From Pleurotus djamor (taxonomy: Eukaryota > Basidiomycota > Agaricomycetes > Agaricales > Pleurotaceae), in contig JAPEVF010000014.1 of assembly GCA_029747585.1 (NCBI GenBank), positions 124,001 to 188,000 on the forward strand: a DNA stretch of 64,000 nucleotides, read 5' to 3'. Shown one piece after another: positions 23,701 through 34,799 of this stretch (its first letter is position 1; every line of letters begins with the position of its first letter). The notes beneath the pieces were generated by a model. The model was not told the DNA's origin, searched no databases, and saw nothing but the letters and a program-made list of their open reading frames with translations. A program made the position numbers and the translations under genes.

Positions 23701-24443
23701 AGATATGCTCCCGCGAAGATACATTAGGTCGAGGAACCGGAACAACAACGATCAAAGCAGATCCACAGCAGTAGTTTTCATTGACAATGCGATCTTCTTC
23801 GTACGTTTTTCGTTGGCATTTTGCTTGACATGTCTCACCATAGAGACTCTCACATTCACAGACCTGTGCCTGTTCTCACATGGATCAGTATCCAGAGATA
23901 GCCTTGGTACTCAAAAGGTTAATATGGGATAGCCGCGTTGTTGATCGTGCCAAAAAGCATATTACTTCCCACAACAGAGAAATTTGCTAGACGAGCATTG
24001 AATCCTCTACCTGTACTATGCCAATCCTGTGCTTGGAGGTACTTCCATCTGTGCGCATACTCATCGCGACGATGAAGAAGGTATCACGGTAAGCTCAAGG
24101 CTCTAACACGTTTTCACTTCTCATTTTCTCCACGCTAGCGCTCTTTTGTATCCAATGTACTACTCGATATTCAACTTGGACGTGTGATCGCCGCAAAATG
24201 GCCACCGGAAGTTGTACGTACCAGACCTCCCTTTGGCATCTTCTTTAAACCCACCTTTGCCGATATCCATATAGGCCGTGAAAATGTTCCTGTCCATCGT
24301 ACTATGCTTACGGGGAAAGCATTGTCATTTTTAGATCACCCTTATCCCAGGTCTTGCCCCCTTGGTGAGATCTGCGACATCGTAGCCTTCGGGCTCAGCC
24401 TCTCATTCGGCTTCCGGTCGTGGTCCCTTGAAAACTCGACCGG
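20744..24443. other. 3.7 kb stretch with no supported gene
   Basis: Short frames occur on both strands, but none carries a recognisable domain or joins through splice sites into a longer product. Two single N bases (21117 and 22164) stand beside T runs here. I read it as non-coding or heavily decayed sequence. A small intron-rich gene could have been missed. Confidence 0.4.
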
Positions 24444-24450
24444 GATAAAA
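24444..24450 (+). promoter_or_regulatory. TATA-like box of the P450 gene
   Basis: GATAAAA within cgggataaaaggg lies about 38 bp upstream of the ATG at 24483. The spacing to the start codon is short, so assignment is tentative. Confidence 0.35.
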
Positions 24451-24482
24451 GGGACAGCGACAGCACGAACTTCCCTAACGCC

Positions 24483-26575
24483 ATGTCAGTCGTCTACCTA
24501 TCCCTCTCTATTGTCGCTTGTCTCGCGCTCTTGGTGGTCAGACGAACGAAGTCCCGTTCGTTGCCGCTGCCACCCGGTCCAAGGAAATGGCCTCTCATTG
24601 GGAACCTCAATCTTCCCTCCCATAGGCAATGGCTAGAATACGCGCGATTATCAAAATACTACGGTTTAACGCCACTTACTTCCACAAAGCTCAACTAACT
24701 TAACTTCTGACAGACTCTGATATCCTCCATTTCCAAGTCCTCGGGACGTCAACCATTGTCCTCAATTCCTGGAGTGCAGCCAACGAGCTGTTATCATGCC
24801 GTTCAGCACATTACTCTGGGAGGTGCGGTATAGTCTAGCCCCATTGTTTTCCACACTCATTTATACTGATTCTAGACATCCGTCACCCATGCTTAACCAA
24901 TTGTACGTTCTTACTTCACACTACCGCGTGTGTAATCTGATTCCCTGGTAGAATGGGGTGGGATGCTATCCTTACCTTTATCCCCTATGGGGAGGACTGG
25001 CGAACCCACCGCAGGATGTTCTGGCAAGAGTTCGGGCCAACAAATACTGCGAATCAAATTCCAGCACAAACAAAATACGTGAGGGTTTTTCTTCAGCGAC
25101 TCTTGGATGAACCCAGTGAATTCCTCCCACACCTTCGATAGTGAGTGGCTTGCTAGCTACCTTGACCATTGTCATTGACTCCATGATAAACGCAGTGCTC
25201 TCAGTGCTACCATAGTCTCCATCGCTTATGGCTTCGAAATTCAAGAGAAGAGCGATCCAATTGTCACGCGCTCGGACGCTGCTCATCGGTATCTCTTTGC
25301 TGCAGGACTGCCCGGTGAATATCTTGTCGACCATCTACCATTCCTCAAATATCTTCCAACATGGACGCCGTTTGCTAACTTCTTGAGATTTGCCCGTCGG
25401 GCGAGAGAGGACCTAGAGGCGATGATCGAAGCCCCTTTGACCAAAACCCGTTCGCTGATGGTATGTTTGGGGCCTTACTGTTCTTCGGTATACAAATCAA
25501 TCTTTTTCTATCCCTAGTTACAAGGAAATGTAGCCCCGTCCTTCGTATCGCGGTCGCTAAATGATCAAGACGACAATTCGACCCCGTTGTTAAGGCCTGA
25601 TCAACGGGTTATCCGCAATGTCGCGTCTTCTGCGTTTGCAGGTATTTGATTTCCGCGCTCATATGATATGGAATGCTAATATACACCATACTAGGTGGCT
25701 CAGAGACCACTTCTTCCACTCTGGGCATATTCTTTGCCGCTATGGTTTTATTCCCTGAGGTCCAGAAAAAATCGCAGGCCGAGTTAGATTTATATCTTGA
25801 CTCTCGCCTTCCTGCCCTAGAGGATCGCCGTCACCTCCCATACCTTTCTGCAGTCGTGCTTGAAACCCTCAGGTATGCATCCTTGCCCCGTCAACAGGCT
25901 TACCGCCAACTTACCGCTGATCTACAAGTAGATGGCGCCCAATCCTACCGCTAGGTAAATTACGCCCCAAAACCAATCTATCGTTGTTGACGTTTCCTCT
26001 CTAGCCGTAGCCCACCTCTCTATCGTTGAAGACGAGTATAAAGGCTTTCGTATACCAAAAAACTCAATCATATATTCGAATAGCTGGTGGGCATCCCGCC
26101 CAACGAATTCGTAGCATTTCTGACGAACTTCCAGGGCCATTCTCCATGACGAAGCTGAGTTCCCAGACAGCCATGTGTTCAAGCCTGAGCGTTTCATCAA
26201 GGATGGTAAAGTCGATTCACATCTTGAAGCGATTGTACAGGCTTGCTTCGGCTTTGGGCGACGGTATGACTGCAGTCTAATCTAGTTCGCTCATTTTCCG
26301 GTTAACGTTCTTTACTTTAGCATCTGCCCAGGGAGACATATGGCCCTCAACGCCCTTTGGCTTTACATTGCATCCGTCTTAACGGCGTTCGACATAGAAC
26401 AAACTGCCGAAACTAATGTTCAGTTTTTCTGGGCCTTCATTACGTGGGTAGATTCGACTTGGAGACGTTATTGATGTTCCCTGATGGCCTTTTCAGACCT
26501 GTTGAACCATTCAAGTGCAGCATCAAACCTCGATCTCCGCTCTCCGAGGAACTTATCAGGAACGCCAACCTCTGA
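24483..26575 (+). CDS. Cytochrome P450 monooxygenase, intact
   Basis: Twelve exons (24483-24663, 24714-24822, 24876-24902, 24952-25140, 25196-25460, 25518-25641, 25695-25872, 25932-25954, 26005-26086, 26135-26263, 26321-26443, 26497-26575) total 1509 nt, 502 residues. Exons of 27 and 23 nt make the gene look broken until spliced. An N-terminal membrane anchor (LSIVACLALLVV) is followed by the proline-rich hinge LPLPPGPRKWPLIGN. The I-helix oxygen-activation motif is GGSETT, the K-helix is ETLR, the PERF motif is KPERF, and the haem-thiolate loop is FGFGRRICPGRH, split by an intron. It is an ER-anchored haem monooxygenase using electrons from a P450 reductase. The sequence resembles the O-methylsterigmatocystin-oxidoreductase-like group common in Agaricomycetes. 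Substrate is unknown, and the gene has no biosynthetic neighbours. Confidence 0.9.
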
Positions 26576-26935
26576 CTGGACAAATCCATCTATATAATTA
26601 CAACCATGCAATCTTTACTCTTCGCTCGTGCTCGTCCCTCAGATGTTGTATTGAACGGACAAACTTAGGGCCTTGCCGCAGGTCGTTCGAACACCTACTG
26701 ACGAGTTAGGTCCAGCGCTTGAATGCTGCCCGATGTGGTGCGATTCCAGCTCTGAGAAACGCAACTCCATTTAGCCTCCACCATTTTCTAGATCTGTCAG
26801 GATGAATCGTGATAACGGCCACGCCGATACAGTGAGGACGTTTATATGAAAAAGGGCCGAGAGATAGGGAACTCATTATAAGCAATCCGTCGAGGATGGT
26901 CCCCAGTGGCCTCTCTGCGCGCAACCGTTTCAACA

Positions 26936-28016
26936 ATGTCCAAAGGGAATTTGTCCGCGAGTGACGTTGTCATTGCGTAAGTCCGCAAGCTTCTGAGCAG
27001 ACTACTGGGAGCTGAGCTACACGCAAACAGGGTCATTGGTCCGCCTGGAGCAGGGAAAAGCACGGTAGGTATCCGACCAACATGCCTCCCACCCTCCAAG
27101 AGTTCCTGACCTGGACACAAGTTCATTGCCTATGCTTTGAGGAAAATTAGTGATGGGTTGATTGGCCACAGCTTAGAGGCAGAGACAGCTAAGGTTCAGG
27201 AATACTCGACCAAGATCGGCAAGCAGAGGGTAGTTTTTTTTGGATTCCCCTGGGATTGGCGGGAAATTTGCCGAGGTTGATGTTCTGATGATGATATCAA
27301 ATTGGCTCGCGTAAGTGCGCCACTATCCTTTTTCCTTGTACAGTCAGTCACACATTAATACAAGCAAGAACAAGGTCAAGCTGTCGGGCTTCATCTATAT
27401 GTATCCAATCTCTAGTAACCGCTCGACGTGGACATGCCCCAATAACTTGAAGATCATGTCTTCGCTTTGTGGTTCGGCCGCAGCGGAGAAATTCGTCTTT
27501 GCAACGTCAATGTGGGGAACACCCAGCTCACATGAAGCGGGACCGGAGAGAGTAGAACAGCTCAAGCAGAACAAGTGGAAAGCAATGATTGATCAAGGCG
27601 CTCATGTCACCAGGTTCAGTGCTAGCTTCGACTCTGCGTGGGATGTCACTGCGGTGATTAGCTCGGTTGTGGAATCAGAAGTTCTCCTTTTGAGGGCGGA
27701 GATGGCGGATTTACATGAGAAGCTAGAAGTGACTGAGGAAGGCCAGGCTCTACTGACTAAATTGAAGATGTGTGCGAACGAGGAGGAGAAAGTTCTGGGT
27801 CGATATTGCGTGGAGACGCGCGAGCCCAAGTCCAAGCTGCAAGCGCAACACGAAGAAGCACGCTATAAGCTCGAATTGGTATTTGAGGAAGCTGAAAAAC
27901 TTAGGATCACTCTGGGCCATCGTATACGGCGATTCTTTCGCTTTGGAAAGGCTAGTGAGTGTGAAGCTTTTTTGTTTGATAGGTTGTCACTATTTCCATC
28001 CTTGTCAGGATCGTAA
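26936..28016 (+). CDS. P-loop G-domain protein with a homopolymer frameshift
   Basis: Exons 26936-26976, 27031-27064, 27122-27310 and 27344-28016 code for a GTPase-like protein. G1 is VIGPPGAGKST and G3 is DSPGIGG, as in AIG1/Era-like fungal G-domain proteins. Downstream come KVKLSGFIYMYPIS and a Leu/Glu-rich coiled coil (about residues 200-290), then a basic end (RIRRFFRFGKAS). The eight T at 27234-27241 shift the frame just before DSPGIGG. With seven T it reads VVFLDSPGIGG and the whole model becomes a multiple of three, about 311 residues. A further intron near 27955 could extend the end to 28113. Role unknown; relatives occur in large families in Agaricomycetes. It is either a pseudogene by one base or intact with a sequencing error. 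Confidence 0.72.
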
Positions 28017-28194
28017 TCAATCAATCATCGCCGGCTTTGCGCTGGCTGCGACTTGGAGGGAAAGGTCTCGGACGCCAGTAGTTTTGTATTTCGGATACTT
28101 GTGTACTAAATAAATGCTTCGTTATCACAGCGACTTCGAAGACATGACCTTGGGCCGTGTAGTGAACAGACTTCCAAATTCTTTGTCCTATTAT

Positions 28195-28350
28195 GGGTCC
28201 TATTCCAAGTCTTTGATCCTCAGTATCACATCAAATTGGCGAGATCGTAGCATTCAAGTACTTACTTAGGTATGTCGTTGCGTTCTTCTACAAGAATGAG
28301 AGGGATAAGATTCCACGAAGAAGGGCATCACTGAAACAAGAGATGGCGGT
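28195..28350 (-). pseudogene. Relic fragment of the GNAT gene
   Basis: About 150 bp parallels the neighbouring acetyltransferase gene around 28745-28915 in the same orientation, with small indels: shared blocks include gattccacgaagaagg and similar stretches around agcattc.agta. Only the part corresponding to residues around LRFRKFACDV and the preceding acidic loop remains. It is a partial duplication that cannot code for a GNAT fold. Confidence 0.65.
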
Positions 28351-28479
28351 GGAGATTCCCCCACAGCGTCTGCACAACCTAAGTTTGAATTTTGTAGGGG
28401 GAGTAGATACCTCAGCTGAGGTAACTAAGCAGTAAAGACATCAATTGCTTCCTCGCGACGAAGATTAAAATGGTAAACT

Positions 28480-29160
28480 TCATATTTCCTTCTTTATCTT
28501 CACATACTCGACCGTCCCCTTACAAAACTTTTCCCCGAACCATCGGAAGCCCTTCTTCTCGTACCATCCGAGCGCACTTGTCCTAGAATCGCACCAAAGG
28601 ACGATATTCTCGAAATTTCTCGACGATCTGGAGTTTTCATCAGTCTCATTTATTCCACCGCCCCTCGATAATTGAGTCGACGATGGGATGGAGGAGACGA
28701 GACGTGCACGAGCATCTGCCGACGCGTACTCGAGTAATCCCGATCCAATTCCACGTCCTTGATACTGGACATCACAAGCAAATTTGCGGAATCGAAGCAT
28801 TCGAGTAGGTACTTCAACTCTTTCTTCGGGTTCACCTGTTTCATCATCAAGGGAATGAACAGGATATGATTCCACGAAGAAGGATATCACCGCGGCAAGA
28901 GTTTCCTCCTCCGCGTTCCCTCCACTCCCTCCAGGAGATTCTATGGCCGCAGGTATTCCAGTTCCATGAGTTGTAGGGAGGAACGCGCCGTAATGCCACC
29001 CAAGGTCGTCTTCAGGTAACAAAACGTGTGAGATCGGTGCGTCAGGCCATAAAACGGAATGTCTGAGAGGGATGGTTTGGGTGGGTTGGATTTGGCGGAA
29101 AGAGATGGATGATGATATGGTGTCTTCGCGCGCGCGAGGCCGCGAAGTGGTTTCCTCCAT
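28480..29160 (-). CDS. GNAT-family N-acetyltransferase
   Basis: This is a single-exon gene of 226 residues from the ATG at 29160. The frame is open upstream to another ATG at 29277, but the extra residues look like leader sequence, so the shorter start is preferred. The GNAT signature is clear: a beta strand RFRKFACDV, then motif A QGRGIGSGLLEYA, which binds the pyrophosphate of acetyl-CoA, then VLWCDSRTSALGWYEKKGF, the typical motif B strand-helix-strand, and a final FGEKFCKGTVEYVKIKK. The middle has an acidic loop (ETGEPEERVEV) and a Ser/Gly-rich insertion. It is probably cytosolic and acetylates a small molecule or protein amine; substrate is not inferable. A relic of part of this gene lies downstream at about 28.2-28.35 kb. 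Confidence 0.85.
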   Translation of the reverse strand: MEETTSRPRAREDTISSSISFRQIQPTQTIPLRHSVLWPDAPISHVLLPEDDLGWHYGAFLPTTHGTGIPAAIESPGGSGGNAEEETLAAVISFFVESYPVHSLDDETGEPEERVEVPTRMLRFRKFACDVQYQGRGIGSGLLEYASADARARLVSSIPSSTQLSRGGGINETDENSRSSRNFENIVLWCDSRTSALGWYEKKGFRWFGEKFCKGTVEYVKIKKEI

Positions 29161-29279
29161 GGCAGGAGGTAGCAAGGAAGGAGGAAAGAGCGGGTTCTGA
29201 GCGGGTTCTGAGCAGTAAGAGCGGAGATAAGATAAGATAATCGCAGGTGGCAGTGTAACGTAGGGTGCTGGCAGCATTG

Positions 29280-30400
29280 TCAGGTGGTGTTCGGCGAACA
29301 GCTGAATATAAGAAAGTTGAAGAGGTGTGAGTGAGTAAAGGATCCGTGCAAAGAGGGAAGTAGGAGGCTACCTATGGTTGATCCGCGAGAGGTCGTTGAA
29401 TACTGCACTGTATGGTAAACCATGATCTGAGGGGGGGTTAACGTCCAGCTGAAGCCAATATGATAGAGAGCTCTCACCTGAGACTCCATTATTGGCAAAC
29501 TTCATCATAAACCCGTTCATCCTCAACCTCCCAAAAATAGGCCCACTTGTTTCCTTGTGTGCGTGACAATCATGCAGCGCCATATACTACCTTCGTTTCG
29601 TCTTGCCTATCCTTCCCATAGCCACTTATAGAACCCTCTCCTCAATATCCCAGCTAGCATTCTTCACCCCGCGTTCCCGGGCCTCTCCAATCTGCATAGG
29701 TACAAACTTCCGAGTCCTTTCCTGGGGATCCGCTTGATAGTATGCCCTCCTTGTGTATGTGGACGTGGCATTGGTTGAGGGAAGCCAGGGGCATCGAGGA
29801 GGAGGGCTTTATCGTGCATGGAGAGGAAGATGCATTCGGTTTGACCATCCATGAGATCGGTGGGGTAGCCGGATTGGGGTTGGGTAGTGTAGATGCGAGC
29901 TTCCTGAGGCGGTATGTCTAGTGGACCTGTCGTTGCGACCATGGCGCTTGGAGCGGTTGTGGGATGGCTCATGAGGACGTGAAAGGTACCTGTGGATCGG
30001 AGAGATCAGCAGGTAGGACGTAAAGAAAACGTTGATCTAACAGCGTACCAATGTCCTGTAAGTTGGCTTGTGCAGCAGAAGAGGGCGATTTTTTTTGAGC
30101 TTACTCGCAGCAGCCTTAGCTGCTGCTGCTGATTTGCCTTTGATATTCGTTTTCCCTAAGATGTTTGCGAGATATTCTTCGACTGCGATGACCATCAGTC
30201 GACATGGGAAGGTAGAAGGACTACATATTGCTTACAAGCTTCGACCCAACTTCGACCAGTTCCTCGGAATCGACAACGCTCCTTGTGTTTGCCTTGTTAG
30301 CTGGCAATGTTTTACCATCTAGGCAGTGATCTATCAGATAAAATAAGGCGATATGAAGTGGTCCAAATGCATACGCACCACTTTGCAGAGTACCGTTCAT
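29280..30400 (-). pseudogene. SET-domain gene A, deleted and truncated
   Basis: The gene begins like the intact SET copies: a short exon at 30400 (MNGTLQS), then exons reading SVVDSEELVE and VEEYLANILGK, then IYTTQPQSGYPTDLMDGQTE and KALLLDAPGFPQPMPRPH (29972-29720). After IPRKGLG about 60 codons covering the MIA.RD..GELI.AER part are missing. What follows has a stop and resumes at YMALHDCHAH..TSGPIFGR (29583-29498) and SAVFNDLSRINHR. The last piece, SCSPNTT, runs straight into TGA near 29283, so the second half of the SET domain and the post-SET cysteines are absent. It cannot encode an active methyltransferase. Confidence 0.85.
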
Positions 30401-32352
30401 CGTGGTGACCGCACTTTCTAGTTACCCCTCCGATGACGGCTCAGAGGTCGTGCTGGTGCGCTAGCAAGGCCTGAGTTCGTCTTTATCCATATCTTTACCC
30501 ATCGAAGGAGGCAACTTCGTGGGTTCGCATCACATGAGAATCCCATAAATACGAAGACGAGTGTTGAACAAAGCTAAATTTGGATGGATCAATACCACGT
30601 TCTCATATGACTTGATAGCGGCATGGATGGCAATGGTAGGGATAGTAAGCGGATCGACTCGACTCCGAGGCCTCGGAGAGTGGATGGTTGTTGGTCCAGT
30701 TTCAGTTTTCAAACCTCGAGTCCCTAAACCGGCTCCTATAGTCAGGGTCATGTGATATGCTAAGCGACGGAAGTTACTCTCAACGACGTCTACTCAACTC
30801 GACTCGTCACTCGGCTGTGTATTCTGCCAACCTCAGAGCTACAAATCTGATTCCTGGTGCTTGGACTACCATACTGGCGCCGCTCAACAACGTCAAAACC
30901 TCACGGCGCCCCTGGCTTCTTCTAGACTCTCTGTATCAAAACATGATACATCGTGTTTCTTTGTCTCGACGGTCGGGTCATGAGAACTTCAAAGATATTT
31001 TCCGCATCTTAAATTGGTGCGTAGAACGTCGCTCTATCGTTTGTCCATCAGAACTAAGCTTTTTATAGATTTCCGAGGAGGAGGGAATGGACGCCCCGCA
31101 CGCCACTCTCTGTTGAAAGCGTGAATACAGATAAGGGATACATAAGGCCTTAAGGAGGCAACCTGTTGGTGAGTATCTTCGTGCTGGGGCATTGGTTGTT
31201 GCGCTGATTCTTCGTCAGAAAGCCTGAGAATGGGCGATATCATGACTTGAGGGGTGAACGAGAAGACGAGGAATACCTTGGAGTCGTAGGAGCTTCAGAT
31301 CCACTGTGTGTAGTGTTCATCGTCGTCTGAGACGTCTTACTGACAGTAGCTGCGCTAGTCAACCACTTTCTCGCTTGGAATCGGAAGAGAGTCAAGACCA
31401 AGATCAGAGGCAAGAACAGATTGGGCCCCGGTCACCTTGGATCGCAGATGGCCTGAGTAGTCGGACGAGGCAGATGTGTAGTCATTGGCAAACGTTGCTG
31501 CTGCTGGAGGTGCGTACTCCGTCCCTTTTGGTTCACACAATCCGCTTAGCCACTTGAAAAGGACAATGATCTACTCTTTACGCGGGGCACGCATCCTACT
31601 GGAAGCCCAAAAGAACATTCCTAAGGGCGGTTGGGTCGTTTCGTGCTTCTGAAGCACAGTGCATGGACATTGGCTCTCAAGATTTCAGCCCTGTGACCGT
31701 CATGGACGTTCAAACCGGAAAACCCAGTGTATCCCCCCTCTCTGTGCGACACAATTCAAATACTCAATTCTCCCCCACTCTCGCAAACCTTTCCTCGCCT
31801 CAGACCACCACCGCGATCGTCATTCGACAACCCCCTGCGCAATGAAGTTTGCGCGTAAGCGCTGAAGCGCTGAACTTCCCTCCTCTACCTCCTGAAGTTA
31901 AACGAAGAGGAGGATTGTGATCATTTCAAGCTGTGGTTGTTTCCGGACGGCTCCCATAGCGTCCTTTGATTCCCCTTGACGAAGCCTCGGTGTGGTCGGC
32001 GGGAATTAGGACTGGCTGTCAAACTTGCGGAGATGAGCAAGCAGTGCGTCGGATACGTCAGGCGTGGAGGAGGATGTTGATAATAGGAGCTGTTCGTTGG
32101 GACACAAATCGGTATATAATGGCGATGAACACCACCAGAATGCCTACAACCGTAACCCCCATGTCCCACCAACCTTGTGAACACGGATGGGAGGCTGAGC
32201 CAGCCCACTCTGCGTGGATCCCTTTCCACCGGAAATGCCTCGAACGGAATCACGCACACAATATTGGCGATATTATAAACATCGGTGACACACTGCGAAG
32301 CGAAACCTGCCATCTAGTGCTGACGAATTGCCGTTTGGTCGTACGGCCTGAA
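30401..32352. other. Gene-poor stretch around a SET fragment
   Basis: Apart from the short plus-strand SET relic at 31145-31260, neither strand shows a recognisable domain or a credible exon chain. The stretch separates pseudogene A from the NTPase gene. Confidence 0.4.
31145..31260 (+). pseudogene. Inverted fragment of a SET-gene 5' end
   Basis: The sequence parallels the first intron and second exon of SET gene C (39252 downward) but lies on the opposite strand: ..CCTGTTG|GTGAGT, an intron of about 45 nt ending CGTCAG, then SLRMGDIMT followed at once by TGA. Gene C has PVESLKLGDIMTQEM at this place. Nothing downstream resembles the rest of the family. It marks a rearrangement inside the SET cluster. 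Confidence 0.65.
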
Positions 32353-33089
32353 ATGGGGGACGTATTCGAGCAGCTCATGTTATCTTCTTCCAACATGGTT
32401 AATCCAATTCGAGGGCATCGCTTAGAGGGGCCCTCGGGATCTGGTGAGTCGACAACTCGTTACCTCATCACTCAGATACTAAAGTCATTTATTTCTTCAA
32501 GGAAAGTCGGCTATGCTTATATTCATCATGTCGACGCTCATCCAGCAGCGCAAGACATTCCTCTACTTCAATTTCGTGGGCACGATATTTCTCATCTCCC
32601 CTGAGGGTGTATACACACGCCCAACATTTGACGGGTACGAAACTTGCCTGAAACCTCTGCATTCACCAGACTCCCCGCGACCTTGGGTACTTATTGATGC
32701 GCCTAAAAATGGATATGTCGATTTTCCACTCGAGCTTTTGGCACCCGAGCTGTTCCCTGTCTACGCTGCGTCGGTGTTGTGCTTCGGCTTCAACCACGAG
32801 GTACTCCTTAACAGTAATGACTTATTGCCACTTGTCATGAAGCCATGGAATCGTAGGGAGCTGCAGAAGTATCTGTGAGTAGGCTCGCGAGGCTTTGATA
32901 TCGTCAAATCCTCATGCTTAAATTAGAGCCAAACTCGTTCTGATCCACAGACGACGCGTCAGACCTAGCAAGTTTTCAGAGGCGTATGTCAAATTTGGCC
33001 CCGATGATCGTGATATTATGAGGTCTTTGTGTAAAGCACAAAAGGGAAAGCGCAGAGAAGATGGACGTTTAATCTTAAAGCTCGGATGA
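32353..33089 (+). CDS. Crinkler/RHS-like P-loop NTPase fragment or short form
   Basis: Exons 32353-32443, 32502-32874 and 32951-33089 join to 603 nt, 200 residues. The Walker A motif EGPSGSGKSAM is split by the first intron. It is followed by FLYFNFVGTIFLISPEGVY, RPWVLIDAPKNGY in the Walker B position, MKPWNRRELQKYL, and a C-terminal KFGPDDRDIM. This order resembles the NTPase module of crinkler-type and RHS-like fungal proteins (phosphate loop, strand, (I/V)DxP, PWxxxEL, FGPxxR). Such proteins often have an N-terminal domain of about 150 residues. Here the upstream sequence gives no clear one, so the start is tentative and the gene may be truncated. The role of these NTPases in free-living fungi is not established. 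Confidence 0.6.
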
Positions 33090-33231
33090 TAGATAATGTG
33101 GCTGGTGAGGACGGGAAGGAGACGGAGGAGGTACTAACTTATCTACTAGTGCATGGCCATTTGTTATTATATCGTAATTGTACTCTATTCCATAGGCCTG
33201 AGTCCGTGGCCTCAATATCCTATTGCTCGTG

Positions 33232-34799
33232 CTAAAAGTCCATGTCATTATGCCCGTCCCAGCGAACGGCAACATTCCGAGATATCATGTCCATCTGCCA
33301 CTGAGAAACCTTGCATTTCTGGATTTCAAACAAGCGAATGTGGCATCCCGCCGAGCTCAAGCTCCTAAAAAAACGCGTGGAGGGAGTTCCCATCCACGAG
33401 AGACCAGTCAACCTCAGCAAAGGAGACAACTTCCAAAGTATCCACTTTGAGGCTACTGGAAAGCGCCGGTTCTAGATGCGAGAGGACGACGAGTAGTGTG
33501 GATGGTTTCAGGTGCGTGAACTTGAGATGCTTTAGGTTCTTAAAAGAGAAGAACAGGTGTAGCCACACGGGAGAAACGCTGCGCTCATTGAACGTTACAT
33601 GCTCCTCGATCGTCAGCGCCGTCACCGAAGACAATGAAAAATGCGATTTCCATAGTTGGCTGGATTCGTAGATGTCTAAGATGCTGAAAGGAAAGCGCAG
33701 CAAAAGGAATGGCTCGAGATCATCCACAGGGAATAGGATAATTTCGTGGAAGGAGTTTTCGATGTTGGTAAGGGTGATTCTGTCGATCACTTTTGATGGT
33801 CTTGCGGACGCGAGCTTGGTGCAAAGCGCCCGAAAGTTGGAGAGTACGGCGTCTGTGGTGACTTCGGGGCTATAGCCTTGAAACATCCCATAGATTTGAG
33901 TACATTTGGGTATATCAAGCAAGCCAAACAGCTGCGATCCGGCGACATTTGAGGCGTCGATGTGGAGGCTCTTCAGCGCTGAGAGGGAGACTTTTGACAC
34001 CCCATCTTCTCGCGGCTCATGGCCAAGTTGTCCCCGAACAAGGAGCTTTTCGAGGTTTGGTGTGCTGCGAAGGAAGGTTGTAAGCCAGGATACGGTCAAG
34101 TCATTGCAGCAGACTGCAAGCTCCGCCAACGAGGGGATTGGGGCGGAGTCGGAGGGAATCAGGATATCTACCAGCTCGAGGTAGCGAAGGGAAGGCATGG
34201 CTGACCAGCGGACCTGGGAGTCGACTTGGAGGGTGTCATTGATAAGGAGGACGTTTTCGAGGCCGGAATAAATTTTAAGAGTACGAAGTGCTGGTAGGTG
34301 CATTTCATCCATCATGCCAAGCAGTGTCTAGATGGTCAGGTTCATCATCATGAACCAACACGGAGAGCTCCGCCAGACGGTGACTTCTCCACATAACTTC
34401 AGTAGCGGTAGCCCAAAAGCCATCTTCGCCAATGTGCTGAGAGTATAATGGACAATGCAAGTGCAACGGCACCCTGCCTGAGTAGTGTAGCATTCTAAAG
34501 CATATGGGGAAGTTGTCCATGGATATCAACGCCCAGAAACGTGGGGTATTCTTGATAACGCTTCACCACCGATCACAGACAACTAAAACATTGGTCCAGC
34601 TACTCGCGTGGAAATCCTCCCCATAGCTTCGGAGTGTCACTTCCTCCTTGTAAGTCACAAGTATGAGGGAAAGTATCTCGTCGGGGAGTTTGTTAATTCG
34701 GCTGTAGGTGTTTCGAAGCGTTTTCAAACGATGAAGTGCGGCTTCATGATGGGCGATTTGAGCATCAATTTCTGCCAGGGCTTCAGATTCAGGAAGCAT
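33232..34799 (-). pseudogene. F-box-like gene inside the SET cluster, broken
   Basis: It begins at the ATG 34799 with a coiled helix (EIDAQIAHHEAALHRLKTLR), an F-box-like INKLPDEILSLILV, and VVCDRW. A TGA then stands where paralogues have the CGA or AGG of HWR. The frame continues with NTPRFWALIS and LHLHCPLYSQ to about 34305, where a further frameshift moves it to the frame that holds the leucine-rich part, 34315-33365 (WLTTFLRSTPNLEKLL, HLKFTHLKPSTL). At 33367-33373 a run of seven A shifts the frame again; with six, it continues RSLSSAGCHIR..VAVRWDGH to a stop at 33232. The first two breaks look like true decay, the third may be a base-calling error. Confidence 0.75.

Noticed and set aside
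25922..26005. Premature stop and frameshift in the P450
   Set aside because: It disappears once the 23 nt exon and flanking introns are recognised; the joined model is 1509 nt and keeps all P450 motifs.
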